A stretch of 64,000 nucleotides of DNA from Sordaria brevicollis (lineage: Eukaryota > Ascomycota > Sordariomycetes > Sordariales > Sordariaceae), in contig JAUTDP010000015.1 of the NCBI GenBank assembly GCA_033439795.1, forward strand, positions 1,364,001-1,428,000. The letters run 5' to 3'. The position numbers and the translations under genes are program-made. Under the pieces are notes generated by a model that saw nothing but the letters and a program-made list of their open reading frames with translations, did not search any database and was not told the origin of the DNA. Below are positions 46,875 to 59,348 of the stretch, piece by piece (within the stretch, counting starts at the first letter, position 1; every line of letters begins with the position of its first letter).

Positions 46875-49800
46875 TATCAATGGTCAAAATGCGAGCAAAA
46901 ACTTCCCAAGGCGAGGACTAACCCCCACCAAAACATGAGGAGTTGCGCGGGGGTGAAGGGAAATGCAAGTGTTTTTAGTAAGGGGAACGAAAGATACACA
47001 AGATCCTGTTTTCAGCCTCATGTTTGATGCACGGCATCCGTTCCCCGTGATGGATGCTTAGAAATCTGCGTGCCGACGTGGAGGCAGTTCAGCTCGAAGC
47101 ATGTTATGGAAATCGCAGATTCCAAAATCTTACTTGGTTCATATGCAGATATGCCATGCTTCACTTTGCGGCACGACTTCCCTCTCCAGCCCTGGAATGA
47201 CCCTGGTTTGTCAAGGCCTAAAAGACACTTGCAGAATGAGGGAGGGCTTCATGCATCGGCTTCTGTTGGATACGAAGCATGTCGTTTCTGCTGATGCTTT
47301 TTTGCCTTCGGAATGATATCGAGTTCCATGGTTTCTTGCCTGGAGAGCGTATGGGACCCGTTCCTCGAGGGGGGCCAAACAGGCGGTCAAAAGCTCTAAA
47401 CCAGACTCCTGAACCAGTAGGATTTAGTCCAGGCCAAGATGAAGCGATCTTTCAGCTTTGGACGCACGAGGGAGCCCGTTGCACGCCCCTATAGGACCAC
47501 CGCCATGCTTTCGCTTCCGTTGCCCATCCAGAGAACTGGGACAGCATTTCCCATTTCCCGGGAAGATGGGATCGTCATTTGTTGATCTAGCGTCTTTGGG
47601 GGATGCGAGATCCAGCCGATGTGCCAATGCCTGTGTTTTGTTTCTGTAGCCGAGCTCGCCCTAAAAGCTCGCTCGGTGACATTTTTGTTCAGCTGCCACA
47701 CATGCTTTGCTTTCCTTGACCCTGATATGTCTTGGTTCAATGATGATGACTTGCTTTGGGTTGCCCGGCGGCAGTCGTTCCGCAATCCAAGCCTTCGGAT
47801 GATTCTCCGGTTGGTGATGGCCAATGAATGGATTTGGATTCCCTTGACATGCAGGGATTTGATCTTAAAAGATGAGCATGCAGCTGGTATTGTGAATGAG
47901 AAGTACTGCGAAGTGTTGTTAACGCAGCCGGCACTTGTGCTATCGGAGTTCATCTCATCTCATCTCATCTCACAAACCACGTGCTAACCAGCTCCTTGGA
48001 AAAAGAAATTCCGTCCGAATATTTTCCAATTCAATTCCGCTCTCAATTCCGCAGTTGCTTTAGGGGACGTGATTTCCAGGGGTTGAAAGTCTAAGGAGGA
48101 TTCCAATCCATGTCCATTAGCCCTATGGTCCCTATCATTTTCTTTACGTACCGTCAACTGTAAGGCTGATGTGTGGTGGGTCATCGGAGATGAGAGTGCG
48201 GTTTGTTACACACCGGGTAAGTTACACCGTTTTTTTCGAGAATGTAACTTTGACCGGTTGGTAATTTACATACAGCGGGCATCTACCGGCCGGTATCCCA
48301 AATCTGGAATACTCTCCCGTCAAGTTAGTCATGCAATACCTAATCCGCCCTGTAAGGCCAGGGGAGAAGTTAGGATACCGCTCATGACGCGTTTCCGGAG
48401 AGTGGTTTTTTTGTCCACCTGGACTTTATCAGATCACAAAGGAGAGAACGGGCATCGGAAAGCGGGACGGGGGTGGGAGTTTCTTGACGCCAAGCCGTCT
48501 CACAGTGCAGCATTTCATGTGTGCCAGTGGACTCCGTTGAGTCCCCGTGGCAGGAGGTGCCGGGTTCGGGGTCGGCAGCGGCGGCGGTCAGAAAGAAGCA
48601 ACGAGCAACGGAGCAACCTCCGAAAATGTAAGACAGCGGTCGTCGTCACCTGGAACCTCATGATAATTGCCATAAATGCAGCCTCTCGACTTCAATTTTC
48701 AGATGCTACTATCGTCAATAGCTTCTTTACATTACGTTACATGTCCTCATGACCCGGGAATAACCTTCGGAATATCGTTGAGAAAGGAAAGGATCGATCA
48801 ACTAGGATCTTGCTCCTTCGGTGCTCAATATGAGTGAAGTGGTTCTTGTCTCGGAGATAATGGTGAGCAGCCTCACGAGTCTGGAGGTAACGAAAGAAAT
48901 TCATCGTTGAAATTTCGAGTGCTGCGTGAGGGAAAGATTGAAAAGTAGGTGAACAATGGGGAATCCTCATGTCATACAAATCTCCTTCTTAGTGGACGTA
49001 GGCTGGTCATGTACATAGCTTCCAGTCCACCACATATAGCTTCCTTCGGCAGTTGATGTGGCACGGTAGCCGCAAAAGAGCCGAACGGGGAGTGCCTGGT
49101 CAAACTTAACTCTTCGCCGCTTACTTTCGTGCTATTGACTGGTTCAGTCAGACTGGCTTTATTTAACGCAGGCTACTATAGCTGATGATCTTCATCAAGT
49201 TTGAGTGTTGTCGTCTCCGTTTTCCCTCGCTCTACTAGGAAGGTGACGCATGCTCAATACACTAGACTACCACCGCAGCACCGCTTGATCGCATACGCCC
49301 GGTGTGTTTCATTATGTTAGACGAGGAAGCAAAGTAGCAGTAAGCGGTTAACTGGAGGTCATTGGCTCATGCTGTTGGTTCCTCGATAGTGCCAGAGCGC
49401 GCTTGTGGGCCGGAAAGATTCGAGAAAAACCACGGCACGATATTGAGGTTGGAGCTACACAGCGTTGCCCCAAGGCTGATGATGATGATGATTACGGTCG
49501 GGTTTACTACCATGGGCTGCTTCAGATGCAGAAATTGCGTGCATAATATGGTGTGTAACCGGTATTCAGCAGGTTGGTAGTGTACAACATGAGCAATGCC
49601 AGCGATTGGTTGTATCCGTCAAGGATCTCGAGGTCGGCTAAAATTTCGATGACCTTGAGATGGCAGAATCCGTGATGATGGGATTAATACCGCATTTTAC
49701 TATACGCCCTTGATAGTATTAATGATGACAAGATGTTAACGGCCGAAGGCATACATACACAGAAATATCGGATTGGGGCCGAATTCAACCACAGTGAATT

Positions 49801-50880
49801 GGACCACGGCAAATGTAACATAAGGGCATCGAGAAGGTGACACCTTGGGTCTCATCGAGCAACGCCTGCAGAGGACTTTGCTACCTTCATCAACTTTGAA
49901 AGCTTGAAGTACGCTGTGCTGTACTCCATAGCAGACTTTTGACGTTGCAGACACTCCTTGATCATCAGTTGCGTTCTTGACCTCGTGGTTGCATTCGCTC
50001 TTTCAACAAGAGCATGAAACACGAGCAACTCGAATGTAGCATGCCCATGGTGGCTTATATGTTGCTCTGATTGCATGGAAGGGCATTGATGAATTGTTCC
50101 ATGGTCAGACGTGCAGCAAACGAATGTGGTACAAGCTTGCTGAAGAAGTCGTGTTAACCCTTTCGGCGGAGAATCCCGTGTTCCTCTCTGTACCGGTGTA
50201 AAGATTCAGTGTCCCTGTGTATGTCGTGATCAGAAACACCAACAACGATGTTGAGAGGGATGGCACACACCTTGTAGGGCTGAGACCCGAAAGTGAGCAT
50301 GATGCATACGTTAGCTGGGAGCTAGGATCCGAGTATGTACAGAAACTGCCAGGGATTCGTGATGCAAGAACTTGGCCTACGAGAAGATGTGTTTGAGACT
50401 TGTGAATCATTGTGAGATAATACACAGATGATGTTCATTGATGTCGAGGAAAGGTTTTCTTGAAGAGGCCTCCGACCTTGGAGTTCCCAATGAGGTTGTA
50501 TAGGGCGGATGTAAGTGTACGGATATAAGATCGGCCGTTAACATACGGCAGGGACCTATGCGATTTGCTTGGTCAGCGAAATTAGCGAATCGTGCAAGTT
50601 CTTGGGGAGAAGTTGTTCTGTCTTGTGAACAGACCAGCTTTGTAACATCAGCCCTGTCAGATGCGACTGGTCGAACCGTCATCTGCCTCACAGGGGGGGG
50701 GGGGGGGGGCATGGTTTTTGGTGGTGACGTTGGCGGAAGGGGCTGCGCCTCAGAGAAAATACTAAAAAAAGGGGTCCAACCAGGCAAACTGCCATAAGCC
50801 AGCCCGGTAAGGCTGGTTGGCGGTGGACGTTGTGATATCAAACTTGACTCCTGTCATTTCCAAGTTTGATCAATGATGAG
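46875..50880. other. Gene-poor stretch, middle of the gap
   Basis: About 4 kb with no supported gene. The longest open frame (48171-48752) has no ATG near its start and is Arg-rich. A TAC/GTA-dense patch at about 48185-48310 may be an old degenerate repeat. A run of 17 G lies at 50693-50709. Short CATCT repeats occur near 47950-47970. Confidence 0.5.
50693..50709 (+). repeat. Homopolymer G(17)
   Basis: Seventeen consecutive G residues in non-coding sequence; prone to length error in assembly. Confidence 0.85.
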
Positions 50881-51384
50881 ATGGCCGGCCACTTCCTGCT
50901 TTCTTCAAGCACCGGCCTCCATACCGAGTACTATTGGCATCTTGCGTTTGACAATACCATCCATCATGAATACACCGGAAATAAGAACAGGCTGTGGTAC
51001 TCAACTATATCCTTAGCGGACACCGACGATCCCGAGCACTCCGCTTTACGCACGATAGTCGGACGAGTCGGTGCACCGGCTACGGACACGGAGGACGGTA
51101 CGGTACATAAAGCGTTGGTCAGCATCATATCCACACAGGCAGGCGGACAGGCTCTGAATTCCACACACAACATGGATCGACCGAGCGGCGGGCCACGAAG
51201 CATCCACGGTTCATTGAAGAAACTCGTGGAGGCTCTGATAGTCTCCAAGAAGTGCCGAAATCCCGTCGACATCAACCAGCCCTGCCTGTTGCCGACCTTC
51301 CTTCGAGATCGGCTAGCTGTGTCGGTGAACAAGTCGCATGATGCTCTGAGCACAACTGTCCATCGCTTTCTTCGTTTGGCATAA
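50881..51384 (+). CDS. Possible orphan protein, unrecognised
   Basis: An open frame of 167 codons from ATG at 50881 in a gene-poor region. The product has mixed composition (MAGHFLLSSSTGLHTEYYWH near the start, a basic Ser/Val-rich end) with no recognisable domain, signal peptide or membrane segment. Rare codons such as ATA and TTA are used more than in the clear genes here, and the opposite strand is also open over most of the length, so chance is a real possibility. Confidence 0.22.
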   Translation: MAGHFLLSSSTGLHTEYYWHLAFDNTIHHEYTGNKNRLWYSTISLADTDDPEHSALRTIVGRVGAPATDTEDGTVHKALVSIISTQAGGQALNSTHNMDRPSGGPRSIHGSLKKLVEALIVSKKCRNPVDINQPCLLPTFLRDRLAVSVNKSHDALSTTVHRFLRLA

Positions 51385-53195
51385 CTTGTACAGCTGAAGG
51401 AACGAACACACACTGTTTGGTTTCCATTTCTCCGGCGCTTGTGTGTTGATCAGCCTGACCATGTAGCCCTATCTCAATGAGCGACTGAGGACGACGAGAC
51501 ACAAAATGTGGGTTCTGGACTCATTTGTTGTCTTGGTCCCGACGAAGCTGGATGAATGGCGGTGGCATAGGCAGCGATCTCAACAAGGAGAAGAATGGGA
51601 GTTGGACTTTGTCGTTGTGGACCGAATCATGGTCTTCTTGATGGAGGAAAATTTAACCGGGCAAAGCTGTCGGTCGGCCGCTTCTAGTTGCAGAAGGTGC
51701 GGATGCACGTTAATAAGCAGAAATTAAGAGGACGGCACTGGAGACTTCCGTTGGGCAAAACGGTTAAGGCTGCCGTTGAGATCTGTAATCGGTGGAGGTA
51801 TTTATGACTAAAATACAACCGTTACACATATTGTATAGTACACTCAACACTCACTCCGACATCCCGCTCCTTTTAAACTCTTATCCAAGCGACTGCTCTT
51901 CATCATCACCAAGACGAGACATGAGGATCGGTAAATAACATGATTGGATCACCAATAGCCCTAATAGCAAATGCCACCCCATCTTCATGGCTTCTTACTG
52001 TCGATCGCTGAGGCTGTAGAAAAGATGACAGTGAAAAAGGGATCGGAAACATCTCCGTAGTGCTAGCAGGTTTCCTAGCATGTCTGCCACACTTGATGAT
52101 TGGCTTTACGAGAGTAGCGAAACAATGCGGCCAACGGTTAACGCAACATGAGTTGAAGAGCATTGCCCAGTAGGGCAAAGCGTACCTTGAGGTTGGTACG
52201 TAAAACGTGTATCCCCGTAAAAACGGGATGTAAGTGACACTGTCCGAGCCTTTCAGGGCGCGCGGGATCCATTTATGGAACTAGAGGTAGCGAGTGCAAT
52301 GTGGAGCAGGTGCGAGCGAACCGAAAGAAAAAAAGGCGCGGAAAGGGAGCACTGGGAGCACTGGGGAGCTCCTGGATGCCACGCTGGAAAGCGCTAACAG
52401 ATGGCAACCCTGTAATGTTGCGTCCGATGCTCCTGTCCAGGGCTGAAAGCTGCAGAAAGAAGCCAGCTGGGGTTGTTGCGCATTTTGCGGAAGAATCCAA
52501 TGCGTGGGAAAGCCCGCCTGCCTTCCAAGGGTTCCAGCGCACATACGTCTCTGCAGTCTCTCTGCATCTCTTTTACCTCTACTGCGGGGGGACTCATAAT
52601 GGTTCAGATCCATGTTCAAATCAGACACAGGGCAGTTCTTGATTCAAATGTCTCCCACACTTTTTCCGACTTGACTTTCGAGGTTCCGCTTTCTTACCCC
52701 TCCCTCCCTTTCCTCCTCGCTTCGACCTGTTGTCCTAGCCAAGATGATGTTCTTTTTGACTGTCTGCATCTTGATACACTGTTGAAGTGACCAAGCATCT
52801 CCCCTTTTTAAGCAGTCTGGTGATGCGGTTATAAGACCTGAGTCCTTCCACTTGCTTCTCTCAGTGGACTTGAATTTGTGATTCGGGTGTGAACTCTGCA
52901 GGTAAGATGATACCTGTAAATACCATAGTTACGGTAGCTCGACGCGAATAATACCGCGCAATACGCGCTGCCCGCTGTACGCTCCACCTCCAGTGCTCGA
53001 ACCCTTGACAGCCCCAGCAGGCTAGCTGGTACGGCTCCAGGGGCAAGGACGACGGGCCAACCAGACGAGTGCCAGCAACGGCGACTGGAACCGTCCCAAG
53101 AAGTATCCACACAGCTTCTCCGTAATGCGACTCCTCTCTCTTCATGACCTCGGGCCTCTTCCACCAGAAACTCTGTCTCCGCCAAATCTTTTTCT
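51385..53195. other. Gene-poor stretch, right part of the gap
   Basis: About 1.8 kb without a supported gene. ORFs are short and occur on both strands. A small hairpin, CCCGT/ACGGG, lies near 52213-52226. No RNA gene is seen. Confidence 0.45.
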
Positions 53196-54134
53196 ATGAA
53201 CTGAGCCCCCCGATCCAACTGACGGGAATCCTGCCGTGGTCGCCAGTCGTCCTCCCACTCGAAAAGTCCAGCCATCCATCCCGTCGCTTCAACGTGCAGT
53301 TACATACTCACTCACAGAACTCAAGCGGCGCGCGCATAAACCTGTCGACTGTGCCTACCGTACCTGGCATTGGCATTGCGCACACTATTCGATTCGACTT
53401 GTCAAGTTGCTGCTGTCTGGTGCCCGTCTTGCTTCCCGCCGTCAACAACTAACTGCTGCGTACGCTACAACCTCACTCGTGGGCCATTCAGAGTCACGCA
53501 ACCGCTGAACGAGGTACTTGTCGTGCTTGGCATTACGGAGTCACGACTACGATTGCTCCTAGGGGACCGACCACGACTTCGCCCACCATCCAGACCATCA
53601 CCACTTTGGTATATATCACCAAGCACCCTGTTAGCTTCACCCACTGGTCGTCTCGACGAGGTGGAGTTGGTCTTTCTATCCTTTTCTTGTATTCTTAATT
53701 CCATCTTCCCCCCTCCAAGGCGGCAACTCTTTTCGCACGCAACCTACCTGCCACCGTACTTAGCGTACTTTTTCGCAACACCCAATCGCCCGCTACACGC
53801 ATCCGTTCAACACCAGCTGCATCGGCAACACCGATCCAATTCCAACGCCTCTTTCTTGGCCAGCACTTTGTCATTGTACCGCGCCTGTCCGCTCCAGGGC
53901 TGAGACCTTCGATTCGCGAAACGTCACATTTGTTTATACGGCCTGGTTTGCGCATTACAGCCGCATCTGCAGTCGCCGTGCTTTCTCTTGCCTGGCCTTA
54001 CCTAGCTCGAGCTGGCTCGTATATAGTGGTGGCAACGACGCGGCTACCTCGCCCCGTGCTTCAGCTCCCTGGTAGCGGTATCAGCACTTCCTGTGCATAG
54101 TTGCGCGATCGCAACGTATCCTCCGCCATTCGTC
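53196..54134 (+). promoter_or_regulatory. ATG-free leader of the zinc-finger gene
   Basis: From 53196 to the start codon at 54135 there is no plus-strand ATG, a run of about 939 bases; some 14 would be expected. The sequence is C- and T-rich. It reads as a long 5' untranslated leader, or promoter plus leader, selected against upstream starts. A leader intron is possible. Confidence 0.55.
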
Positions 54135-56290
54135 ATGGCAGCACGGGCAGTTCCAATGCAGACGCAACAGCCCCGTTATACTACCGCCACGAGGGATTTT
54201 GAGGATGGGCCTCTGCCTCCTATATCAAGCCGCGAAAATGGCTTCCGGGACCAGTTTTCAGGTCATCCATTCGGCATACCATTGAACGACAAGATCTCAC
54301 CTTCGACTGCTTCGAACCCCATGGCAATTCACGGCTCAGAGGGGAATGGGATCAATGCGCCCCCTCCGCTGCCTCCCCCTCGCCTTGTCCCTGTCGACGG
54401 CGCCGTCGATCCGAACGTGCAGCACTACAGAGACTCCGATTCCATGCGCAATGACGGACCCAATAGCCTTGAGAGCGAATCATTCAAGTTCGAACGACGG
54501 GCCCTTCCAACCAAGCGCGAAAGTCCTCACGATGAGGGCTATCAAAGTTTTGACAGTGTCAGGTACTTAAACCCGCCTGATTCTCCCTCGTCGTCACTTG
54601 CCTTTGCCTCGAAACTAAACTAACTTGTCCGTGACTCTTCAGATCATCTCAGTTTTCATCCTCCTTCGGCCTCCACGCCATGAAAGGGTTTCGCCCCGAT
54701 ACCGAACGGATCGACAATGCAATGTTGAACAGGTTAAACAAAAGTGGAGGTTTCGGAAATTCGTTGAATGACTCTAATGGCTCTCGTCCAAGCCACGCCA
54801 CTCTTCCACCGCTTTCTCTGCCACACCGATCAAAGTCAGGCTTCTTGACATCAGGCTTTGCTTCGTCACCCACGACGGGATCTCCTCTTCCTCCAAGCCC
54901 GTTCTCGCATACCAGCCAACCGAGCCCCGCTGTTGGGTTTCGTCCTAGTGATGGATTTGACAAGAACGGTTTCAACCGCGGTCAACCCCCAAGAGCGCGC
55001 AGGACGAAGAGCACGTTGATGCAGGATGATGGGTTTCCCAGTAGCGAAGATCTTGAGGAGGACAATGACTTTGCAATGGAGGAGACATCACGCCTGCGGA
55101 CTTTGAGGATTGAAGACTCGTTCAGGGAAAGACGAAGGGAGGCCGAAAGAGAAATGGAGAGCGGTTCCTGGCAGCGAGGTTCAACTCACTATTCGCCCTC
55201 GCAGCTGTATAATGCGGGGAGGGATTTAGGCAGAGAGAGAAGCTACTATCAATCGGGCCAAAAGCGTCCGGCCTCGCCCACGCCGATTGATAGGTGTAGT
55301 GATACGTCAAGCTTGAAGAGGGGTTCACCTACCCCAAGGCTGACTGTCGTTTCACAAGGGTCTATCTCTAGCTTGTCGGCTGCTAGTCGCAGCGGGAGTT
55401 ACATTGGCAACTTGACTGCTAGCAGCCTGACAAGTAACAGTTCGCTTGGCCGTCTGTCCCCTAATGGTATATCTCCCGGTGGAGTGTCGCCGACGGACGG
55501 AATGGGTAATGGGAGCCCGTATGCCACACCCATCAGCATCACCGCTTCACCAAGATCGTCGATCAGCCGGGCAGGTGCGGCACAGTCGCCACACCCAAGG
55601 ATTTCGGGTGACTATACGCAAAGATCAGTCGAGCAGTCCAATCGGACGCTCGGAATTTCCAGGAAGCTTGCCGATATCCCAAAAAATGCCAGCAATATCG
55701 TGGCCGCCAAGCTCAAGGGCCCATACATGTGCGAATGCTGCCCGAAGAAGCCCAAAAAGTTCGACACGGAAGAGGACTTGAAGTAAGTCCTGTTGAAATA
55801 TCTCATACCGAAACACACATCACTAACCAGATCACTTCCAATCAGGCTGCATGAAGCAGAGAAACAGTACGGGTGCTCGTTTTGTGGAAACAGGTTCAAG
55901 AACAAGAACGAGGCGGAGCGCCATCAAAACTCTTTGCACGTCCGTCGCCACAGCTGGTCATGCTCAGCGCTTCAGACGTACGATCGTGCATTCCACGACA
56001 GCAGCACGAGACCGGGTGAGGCCGATACTTGTGGTTATTGTGGTGAGGAATTCCCCCGTACAGGACGCGGTGCCGCGGGAATCTTTGCTACCGAGCAAGA
56101 CTGGGAGGACCGTATCCGGCATCTACAGGACGTCCACAAGTTCCGCGAGTGCAACGCCAGCAAGAAGTTTTTCCGGGCAGACCATTTCCGGCAACATCTC
56201 AAACACAGTCACGCCGGCACGAGTGGAAAGTGGACCAACATGCTGGAGAATGCTTGCATGATGGACGAAGGACCAGCCATCCCTCGCTGA
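54135..56290 (+). CDS. C2H2 zinc-finger protein, probable transcription regulator
   Basis: Three exons (54135-54562, 54643-55782, 55846-56290) give 670 residues. The first 500 residues are disordered, rich in Ser, Pro and Gly, with proline runs (PPPLPPPRL) and repeated SP sites. The C-terminal 170 residues carry the fingers: CECCPKKPKKFDTEEDLKLH across intron 2, a classical finger CSFCGNRFKNKNEAERHQNS followed by LH, then CGYCGEEF with HLQDVH, and CNASKKFFRADHFRQHLKHS followed by H. The end is KWTNMLENACMMDE. I know this arrangement from fungal finger proteins but not a specific named regulator. The start at 54135 is the first ATG after the long leader; a longer open frame begins with GTG. 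The protein is probably nuclear, DNA-binding; target unknown. Confidence 0.88.
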
Positions 56291-57968
56291 AGCGATCGAT
56301 CGCGAACACGCAACTGCGAATTTTGGACAGAGAGAAGTGGGTTTTGTGATGGGAAGTGATGATTATGTGGTGATGGCTGTTGCGGTATAGGATGGTTATG
56401 ACCTGTTGGTCAGCCCAATATCGACATCCAGAGCGGTAATCAGTTCAAAGCATCATGCGGCACATAGGGCCGGTTGGAAAGGAAAGACGTCATCTAATTG
56501 GAGCATTTACGATTTTTGAGGGTTTGGTCGGAGTTTTGAGTGTGGAGTTTTCAGCTGTATGGTCGCGGCGTTGAAGTGCGGGAACAGAACAGCTCTGGAA
56601 GCTCGGCTCCAAAGTTGACATATCGTCTTTGGGTTGTGATTATGGTCACATTCAAGAGAGCGGTATATGTACTACGGGAATGGAAGTTGTTGAAAGAATA
56701 CCGGAGGCTGAATACCGGTCTGACACAGCATTTTTGGTTACCAAAAAAAAAAGAAGCAATATAATCCTCAAGGTTCATTCCGATACAAACAATGCACTCA
56801 TCAATCTCGAAATAAACTATGGATTGATTGCTTCTTTCAGACGGCCGACCACGGTTGGGTAGGTACATTGTCTTCTTGTCTTGTTGTCTCCCGCCTGCCC
56901 TGCCATTCTATTTGTTTGTGATCATGATATGAAAGTGTGGGCGGGCGGGATGTGTGCAGTGTGTGAGACCGCTCAGACGGACAGAACTTGCATCGATGTG
57001 TTCTTTTTTCAGCCCTACAAGGAAGCAGACGGAAGCGGGCGCCGCCGTCAAAAAGGTTTTACCCCACTTTTGTTGACAGCCCTACCAGAAATTTTTTGTT
57101 TCTGTGATGGATTCGTGCTGGAAATTTTGGGGGGTTGGGAGTTGGTTGGTTGGTTCCTTCGGCTTGGTTCAGTTGGTCACTCCACGGCAGGGGAGTTGCT
57201 TTTGTGATTGTTCCTTCTTTCCGTTCTTGTTCCTTCCGTTCTTCTTTGGGCTGCAGTGGTAGGCCCTCAGGACACTGTAGGCAATGCTTCCTGCCGTCCT
57301 GCCGTCCTGCCATCCGTCTTCCTTTTGACATCTCGGAGTTTCTTTCTGTTTGTTACGAGGCATTCTATCCGCAGTTTACTCTACTCCATAGTACCTGCAT
57401 GATCGGATTACAAATGCTTCGAGTCGAAGCATGGAACTCCTGTATCGGAGGAGGAATATTTCAGAAGAAGAGGTTGGGTGTACATTTCGTTACGGTATAC
57501 TGTTTTGGCTCTGAGGAAAGATTCGTGGTAAGCAGTGTTACGGGAATGTAACTTTCAAGTAATCCGTACAAAACGGCGTGTGCCGCTTTGGTGTAATGTA
57601 AGATACATAAATTGCTTACGCACCTTCCAGTATCGTAAGTTACAGTACATGATACGGCCATTGTTACAATACGCCTTTGCACTCACATAACAGTACGTAC
57701 CCCGAGTCCACTGCTTCCGTTCTTTACCTAGCCATTTCAGGCATCCCGCAGCAATGAGGGGCAACTGAACCAAATTGTTTTCGAAATTTGTACTGCTGTG
57801 CGACTGAACCGAGGATCAACAACTTTGTCTTGCGATAGCTTCAGAAAGAATCCACACAGATCTGGGATTGTTCAGATCCATCGCCAGTCTACTAAACAAA
57901 GAATTTCCAATCATACGAGTATCAAGGCGCGCACTTGAACAAACAGGCCTCGAGACCACAATCGCACA
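56291..57968. other. Intergenic with TA-rich patch
   Basis: About 1.7 kb between two plus-strand genes. A GGTT-rich run lies near 57131-57180. From about 57470 to 57700 the sequence is rich in TA, GTTAC and GTAAC words, unlike its surroundings. No ORF here has protein features. Confidence 0.5.
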
Positions 57969-59348
57969 ATGGCGCTCAATCGTATCAACGGGCGCGAAGA
58001 TCTCTTCGTAGGAGGGTAAGTCTCTCCTTTGCGCGTTTCATTATCCTCGAGTCGAGTCGCAAACAAAGCTTACAATGCTTCGAGAACAAGGAGACAGGAC
58101 TAACGCAAAAATCTTCGACACAGCATCTTCGGCGTCAACCGCGCCCGTCTCATCGAAGAAAACAAGATCACGCACATCCTCTCCGTCATCAACTACACCC
58201 TCCCCGCCGATCCCGCGTTCGCCAACGTCCAGCATTTGAGTATCGACATTGACGATGTGGAGGAGTCCGATCTTCTCGTTCATTTCCCCAAGATGGTCCG
58301 TTTTATTGAGCGCGGACTATACGGTGATGAGGCAGCTTCGATAACGTTTGGGGGAGAGCGCGAGGGAACAACGAATGCGCCGACTACGACGAGCACACAA
58401 GAACCAGGGAACTCAACAGACGCCGATGCCATAACCGCCGCGCCACCCATTACTACCAACGACACCACACCCGAAACATCACAACAGCAACCACAAAATT
58501 CCGGCCCAGGCGCGGTTCTAGTCCACTGCGCCATGGGCAAATCCCGCTCCGTCTCCGCCATCGTCGCCTACCTCCTCTGGAAACACCCGCACCGCTTCGG
58601 ACGCTCCGACCCGTCCACCCCCGCGCGGCGTGCCGTCATGCAGGCCGTCAACTGGGTGCGCCAAACGCGACCGATCGCCGAGCCCAACGACGGCTTCATG
58701 GAGCAGCTCGAGCTGTGGTGGACCATGGGCTGTCCCGTCTCCAACGACGACGCAGTCGAAACCCACCCGACCTACCAGCGGTGGCTGTACAAGCGCGAAG
58801 TTGAGGACGCGACGCGGATCGGGAGAGTGCCGGATTGGATCCGGTTTGAGGACGAGGAGGCTGCTAAGGTTTCTTCTTCTTCCTCAAATCCTCAAGATCA
58901 ACAAGGGTTGAGTCTGCGGTGCAAAAAGTGTCGACGAACACTAGCTACGAAACCGTTCATTGTCCCTCATCAGGGGACCGGCAATAGAGGCCAGGATAAA
59001 AAGGACTGCGGGCATTATTTCGTTGAGGCGCTCTCGTGGATGCGGCCGACGTTGGAGCAGGGAGAGCTGGAGGGGAGATTGAGCTGTCCGAACCAAAAGT
59101 GTGGCGCGTCGGTGGGGAGGTATACCTGGCAAGGGTTCAGGTGTAGTTGTGGTGATTGGATTGCGCCGGCGTTTTCGTTGCAGAAGAGTAAAGTAGATGA
59201 GGCGACGTCGGCGCCGCATCCGGGTGGGAGGACGGGACCCGGTGGTGGTGCGGCGGACATGGCGGCGAGGATGGCGGCGTTGGGGATTAGGATGCCGCCT
59301 GGTGGTGGGAGGGGTGGGCAGCAAGCTCCGGCAAAGGAGAACCTCTGA
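57969..59348 (+). CDS. yvh1: Dual-specificity phosphatase, Yvh1/DUSP12 type
   Basis: Two exons (57969-58015, 58124-59348) give 423 residues; the 108-nt intron joins FVGG to IFGVNRARL. The phosphatase P-loop HCAMGKSRS (nucleophile Cys about 151, Arg about 157) fits the HCx5R rule, with DIDDVEESDL near residue 57 likely holding the general acid. The C-terminal zinc domain is clear: RCKKCRR, CGHYFVEALSWM, GRLSCPNQKCGASVGRYTW and CSCGDWIAPAFSL, the hallmark of Yvh1. In yeast Yvh1 releases Mrt4 from pre-60S ribosomes and relies on the zinc domain rather than catalysis. An insert of about 50 Thr/Pro/Gln-rich residues (about 94-143) lies between the DIDD segment and the P-loop. The tail is Gly- and Met-rich and ends PAKENL. 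It is probably shared between nucleus and cytosol. Confidence 0.95.

Noticed and set aside
48171..48752. 193-codon plus-strand ORF
   Set aside because: Starts at GTG with no early ATG, Arg-rich, no domain, and it begins in a TA-rich patch.
48240..57555. Shared 12-mer GAATGTAACTTT at 48240 and 57544
   Set aside because: In 64 kb many 12-mers recur by chance; the flanks do not align, so it is not evidence of a repeat family.
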